Assembly: GCA_964596185.1 (NCBI GenBank)
Contig: CAZQUE010000012.1
Coordinates: forward strand, 1 to 64,000
DNA from: DYKG01 sp964596185
GTDB lineage: Bacteria; Muiribacteriota; Ozemobacteria; Ozemobacterales; Ozemobacteraceae
Length of the DNA stretch: 64,000 nucleotides
Direction: 5' to 3'
Part shown: positions 62,056 through 64,000 of the stretch, piece after piece
Layout: every line of letters begins with the position of its first letter
How positions within the stretch are numbered: position 1 is the first letter of the stretch
Program-made: the position numbers and the translations under genes
Notes under the pieces: generated by a model
The model's input: the letters and a program-made list of their open reading frames with translations, nothing else
Database searches by the model: none
What the model was told of the DNA's origin: nothing

Positions 62056-64000
62056 GAAATTTTCTCCGCGAAGTGTGTGATTGCCAGAATTGAAATGTCA
62101 TCGTTTTGTTTTTCGCTGCTCCAGGCGTTGAATTTTTCTTCGAGAATTTTAATCCATTCGACGGTGTCTTCGCTCATTGTTTCTAAAGCCCATCGCTCAA
62201 TGCCGTCAAACCCAAGAGGGCGGTTAGCTGATCTTGCTTCTAGAATTCCGTCGGTTAGGCAAAGAAGCTTGTCACCAGGGTTTAAGTCAAGCAAAATTGA
62301 ACTTGCAGGTGTGAATTTCCCGATTCCTAGCGGGTAGGCTGGAGTGCCTACCCAGGCCAGAGATTTGTCGGACTTGACTAGAAGAGGGTAAATGTGCCCT
62401 TTGACAACGAGTTCGAGTTTGCCGCTTTGGGTGTCGAGTATGCCACAAATGATACCCATGAACATTCTACTCGTTTTATTTTTTCGCAGCATTGAATCGA
62501 TCTGGTCTGCGAGAGCTGCTGGAGACTTGTTATGCTGTGACTGGCTCCAATGAAAGGTTACGGCACGTGAAAAGGCCATCATCAGAGCCGAACCAACTCC
62601 GTGACCAGTGATGTCACCGATTAAAAAAAGCATTTTATCATCTGTGATCATAAAGCAGTCCAGGCAGTCGCCGCCAAGTTCAGAGGCCTCTCGCAGCATT
62701 CCATGAACTGAGAAATTTTTCAGCTGGGGAAAGCTTTGCGGAACCAACCCTTCCTGAACATTCTTGGCGATTTGCATGTCGTAGCTTTCTGCCATCATAT
62801 CATTAAAGGCCAGAAACAGGCCGGAGATTTCGTCTTTTCCTGGGATCTCGGGAAGTCTTGCCTCGAATTTTCTTCGTGAAAGGGCCTCAACGCCTCGTTC
62901 AAGATGCTGGAGCGGTGAGAGAAGTTGGTGATGCAACCACATTGATACCGACAAAAGCAATATCAGTGCAATAATTGAACCAAAATAGAGTCTTTGTTGC
63001 ATTTTATTCAGAGCCCGGTTTATGTGGTCATCGCTGCAATAGGCCATCAGACAATTGCCAGATAATGAAGGAAACCTTATTCCAAGCGCATAGCCAGAGC
63101 TTTTTTTGGCAACTTTACTGAACTCAGTCGTGCCCGTCAGCCAGACTTTTTCACCAAGCTTGAGCAATTCCTGTTCATTTTCTTTCAAAGGTGAGAGTGA
63201 CCAGCGGTATCCATCTGGAAAAAATGCACAGACCTGCATCAGTGTGTTTTCAACGCTGAACTGCTTCTGATTGAGGCTTTGCAGGTAATTTCTGATGGTG
63301 TGGTAAGTCGATAACTCGATTATTACTATGGCACAATCTCCCGCACTGCTCGGAAGAACTCGGTAAAAAAGCAAAAGCTCTGAATTTCCGGTACTCACCA
63401 CCTGGAGAATGTCTGGAAAATTAAGCAGAGTGCCAAAGCCCATGTCGTCTTTGTTTACAAGAGAGTCAGAAAAGGGATTGCCATTGTATTTGTGTTCATC
63501 GAGCCTTTCGGGGGCGTAGCGTTCAATAAGCTTGCGAGATAACGATTTAAAAACTGTTTCGCGCCCCTGAGAGACTATTGGGCCATGATAAAACAAAATC
63601 TGTCCACCAGAGTTTCTTGTGGTGATTCGGGCGTCAGGAAAAACTCTCAAGATGTTGTCGACCATTCTAAGGGTCTTTTGATCTTCGGGGCCCCCACCCG
63701 GATTCTGGGTAAGTTCCATCAAAGTTGCAGAGCATGAGGCCAGATATGCTGAGAAATTTTGTGCGATGTTTCCCAGAGTTTCTTCCTGTTGTGCTCTAAT
63801 CTTTCTGGCTTCAATCTGCTGAAAGACTTCTAGATTTTCAACAGAAGTTACCGCCAGACCTGAAAGCGGAATCAAAGAAGATGCAAAAAACATGCTTATC
63901 AAAAGAGCTTTTAAACTGAGCGAGGTTGAAGTAAAAACAATCATGTAAACGGTTATTAAAAAAGCAATTGCAAGGATCAGGCGAATACGAAAGAGGCTCT
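62052..64000 (-). CDS. Second SpoIIE-type serine phosphatase (partial, continues past the window)
   Basis: The frame is open to the right-hand edge, reading an additional hydrophobic stretch (I-R-L-I-L-A-I-A-F-L-I) upstream of the first internal ATG at 63944, which has no ribosome site. The gene therefore probably starts beyond 64000. Visible: membrane helices, an extracytoplasmic sensor of about 280 residues, another helix and HAMP-like linker (A-R-L-P-E-I-P-G-K-D-E-I-S), and a SpoIIE phosphatase domain with L-G-G-D-C-L-D, G-D-I-T-G-H-G, L-T-D-G-I-L-E and N-D-D-I-S. It is a paralogue of the gene that follows and is translationally coupled to it. Confidence 0.85.
   Translation of the reverse strand, partial: SLFRIRLILAIAFLITVYMIVFTSTSLSLKALLISMFFASSLIPLSGLAVTSVENLEVFQQIEARKIRAQQEETLGNIAQNFSAYLASCSATLMELTQNPGGGPEDQKTLRMVDNILRVFPDARITTRNSGGQILFYHGPIVSQGRETVFKSLSRKLIERYAPERLDEHKYNGNPFSDSLVNKDDMGFGTLLNFPDILQVVSTGNSELLLFYRVLPSSAGDCAIVIIELSTYHTIRNYLQSLNQKQFSVENTLMQVCAFFPDGYRWSLSPLKENEQELLKLGEKVWLTGTTEFSKVAKKSSGYALGIRFPSLSGNCLMAYCSDDHINRALNKMQQRLYFGSIIALILLLSVSMWLHHQLLSPLQHLERGVEALSRRKFEARLPEIPGKDEISGLFLAFNDMMAESYDMQIAKNVQEGLVPQSFPQLKNFSVHGMLREASELGGDCLDCFMITDDKMLFLIGDITGHGVGSALMMAFSRAVTFHWSQSQHNKSPAALADQIDSMLRKNKTSRMFMGIICGILDTQSGKLELVVKGHIYPLLVKSDKSLAWVGTPAYPLGIGKFTPASSILLDLNPGDKLLCLTDGILEARSANRPLGFDGIERWALETMSEDTVEWIKILEEKFNAWSSEKQNDDISILAITHFAEKIS

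Overview
This window comes from a motile, diderm, heterotrophic bacterium of moderate GC content. Motility is shown by a flagellar hook cluster. An outer membrane is implied by a beta-barrel protein ending in Phe, several lipoproteins and an SLBB export-type protein. The gene set does not look proteobacterial: a TIGR02530-type flagellar protein and FlbD, a rimO-pgsA-pgpA operon, a DUF4912/GH57 pair, gingipain-type secretion, giant TPR proteins and SpoIIE phosphatases. It resembles deep-branching sediment lineages such as Candidatus Riflebacteria. That placement is inference from gene content, not a computed result. No rRNA, tRNA, CRISPR array, IS element or prophage was found. Two runs of exactly 100 N (47727-47826, 57502-57601) are assembly gaps.

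Layout. 1-6328 (minus): fliK, flgD, TIGR02530 gene, a 331-bp structured leader, flgE, flbD. 6528-8483 (plus): a secreted M23 peptidase divergent from fliK. 8641-13873 (plus): FecR-domain lipoprotein, outer-membrane beta-barrel and lipoprotein, closed by a terminator. 14305-19137 (plus): three overlapping genes for a Cache-HAMP receptor with no output domain, a transporter-like protein fused to HEAT repeats, and a PhnD-like binding protein. 19197-28059 (plus): TIM-barrel-like protein, exported TPR protein, 36-aa membrane peptide, DUF4912 protein, GH57 glucan branching enzyme and CHASE2 adenylate cyclase. 28233-31608 (plus): RNase D and a C25 (gingipain-like) protease behind a strong promoter. 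31850-34213 (minus): rimO-pgsA-pgpA. 34401-35720 (plus): SLBB protein. 35826-49518 (minus): uppP-ftsK-TPR-TPR, about 13 kb ended by a strong hairpin, then a small secreted protein. 49809-56015 (plus): EF-P, a Lys/Glu-rich membrane protein, a zinc-ribbon protein, psuG, a zinc-ribbon membrane protein and a metallophosphoesterase. 56036-58981: DUF922 protease, divergent from a repeat-rich secreted protein with a glycine-zipper membrane region. 59182-64000 (minus): two tandem membrane-anchored SpoIIE-type phosphatases, the first running off the window.

Themes are the cell envelope and sensing. Hook assembly, peptidoglycan lipid recycling (uppP) and remodelling (M23), phospholipid synthesis (pgsA/pgpA), surface proteins and cAMP/phosphatase signalling lie side by side. 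The strongest candidates for something undescribed are the 13-residue-repeat glycine-zipper protein with an operator-like dyad over its promoter, the receptor/HEAT-transporter/PhnD operon, and the twin giant TPR proteins coupled to ftsK. Several genes (19197, 34213, perhaps 52085) have a -10 box 8-9 nt before the start codon and no Shine-Dalgarno, suggesting leaderless mRNAs.
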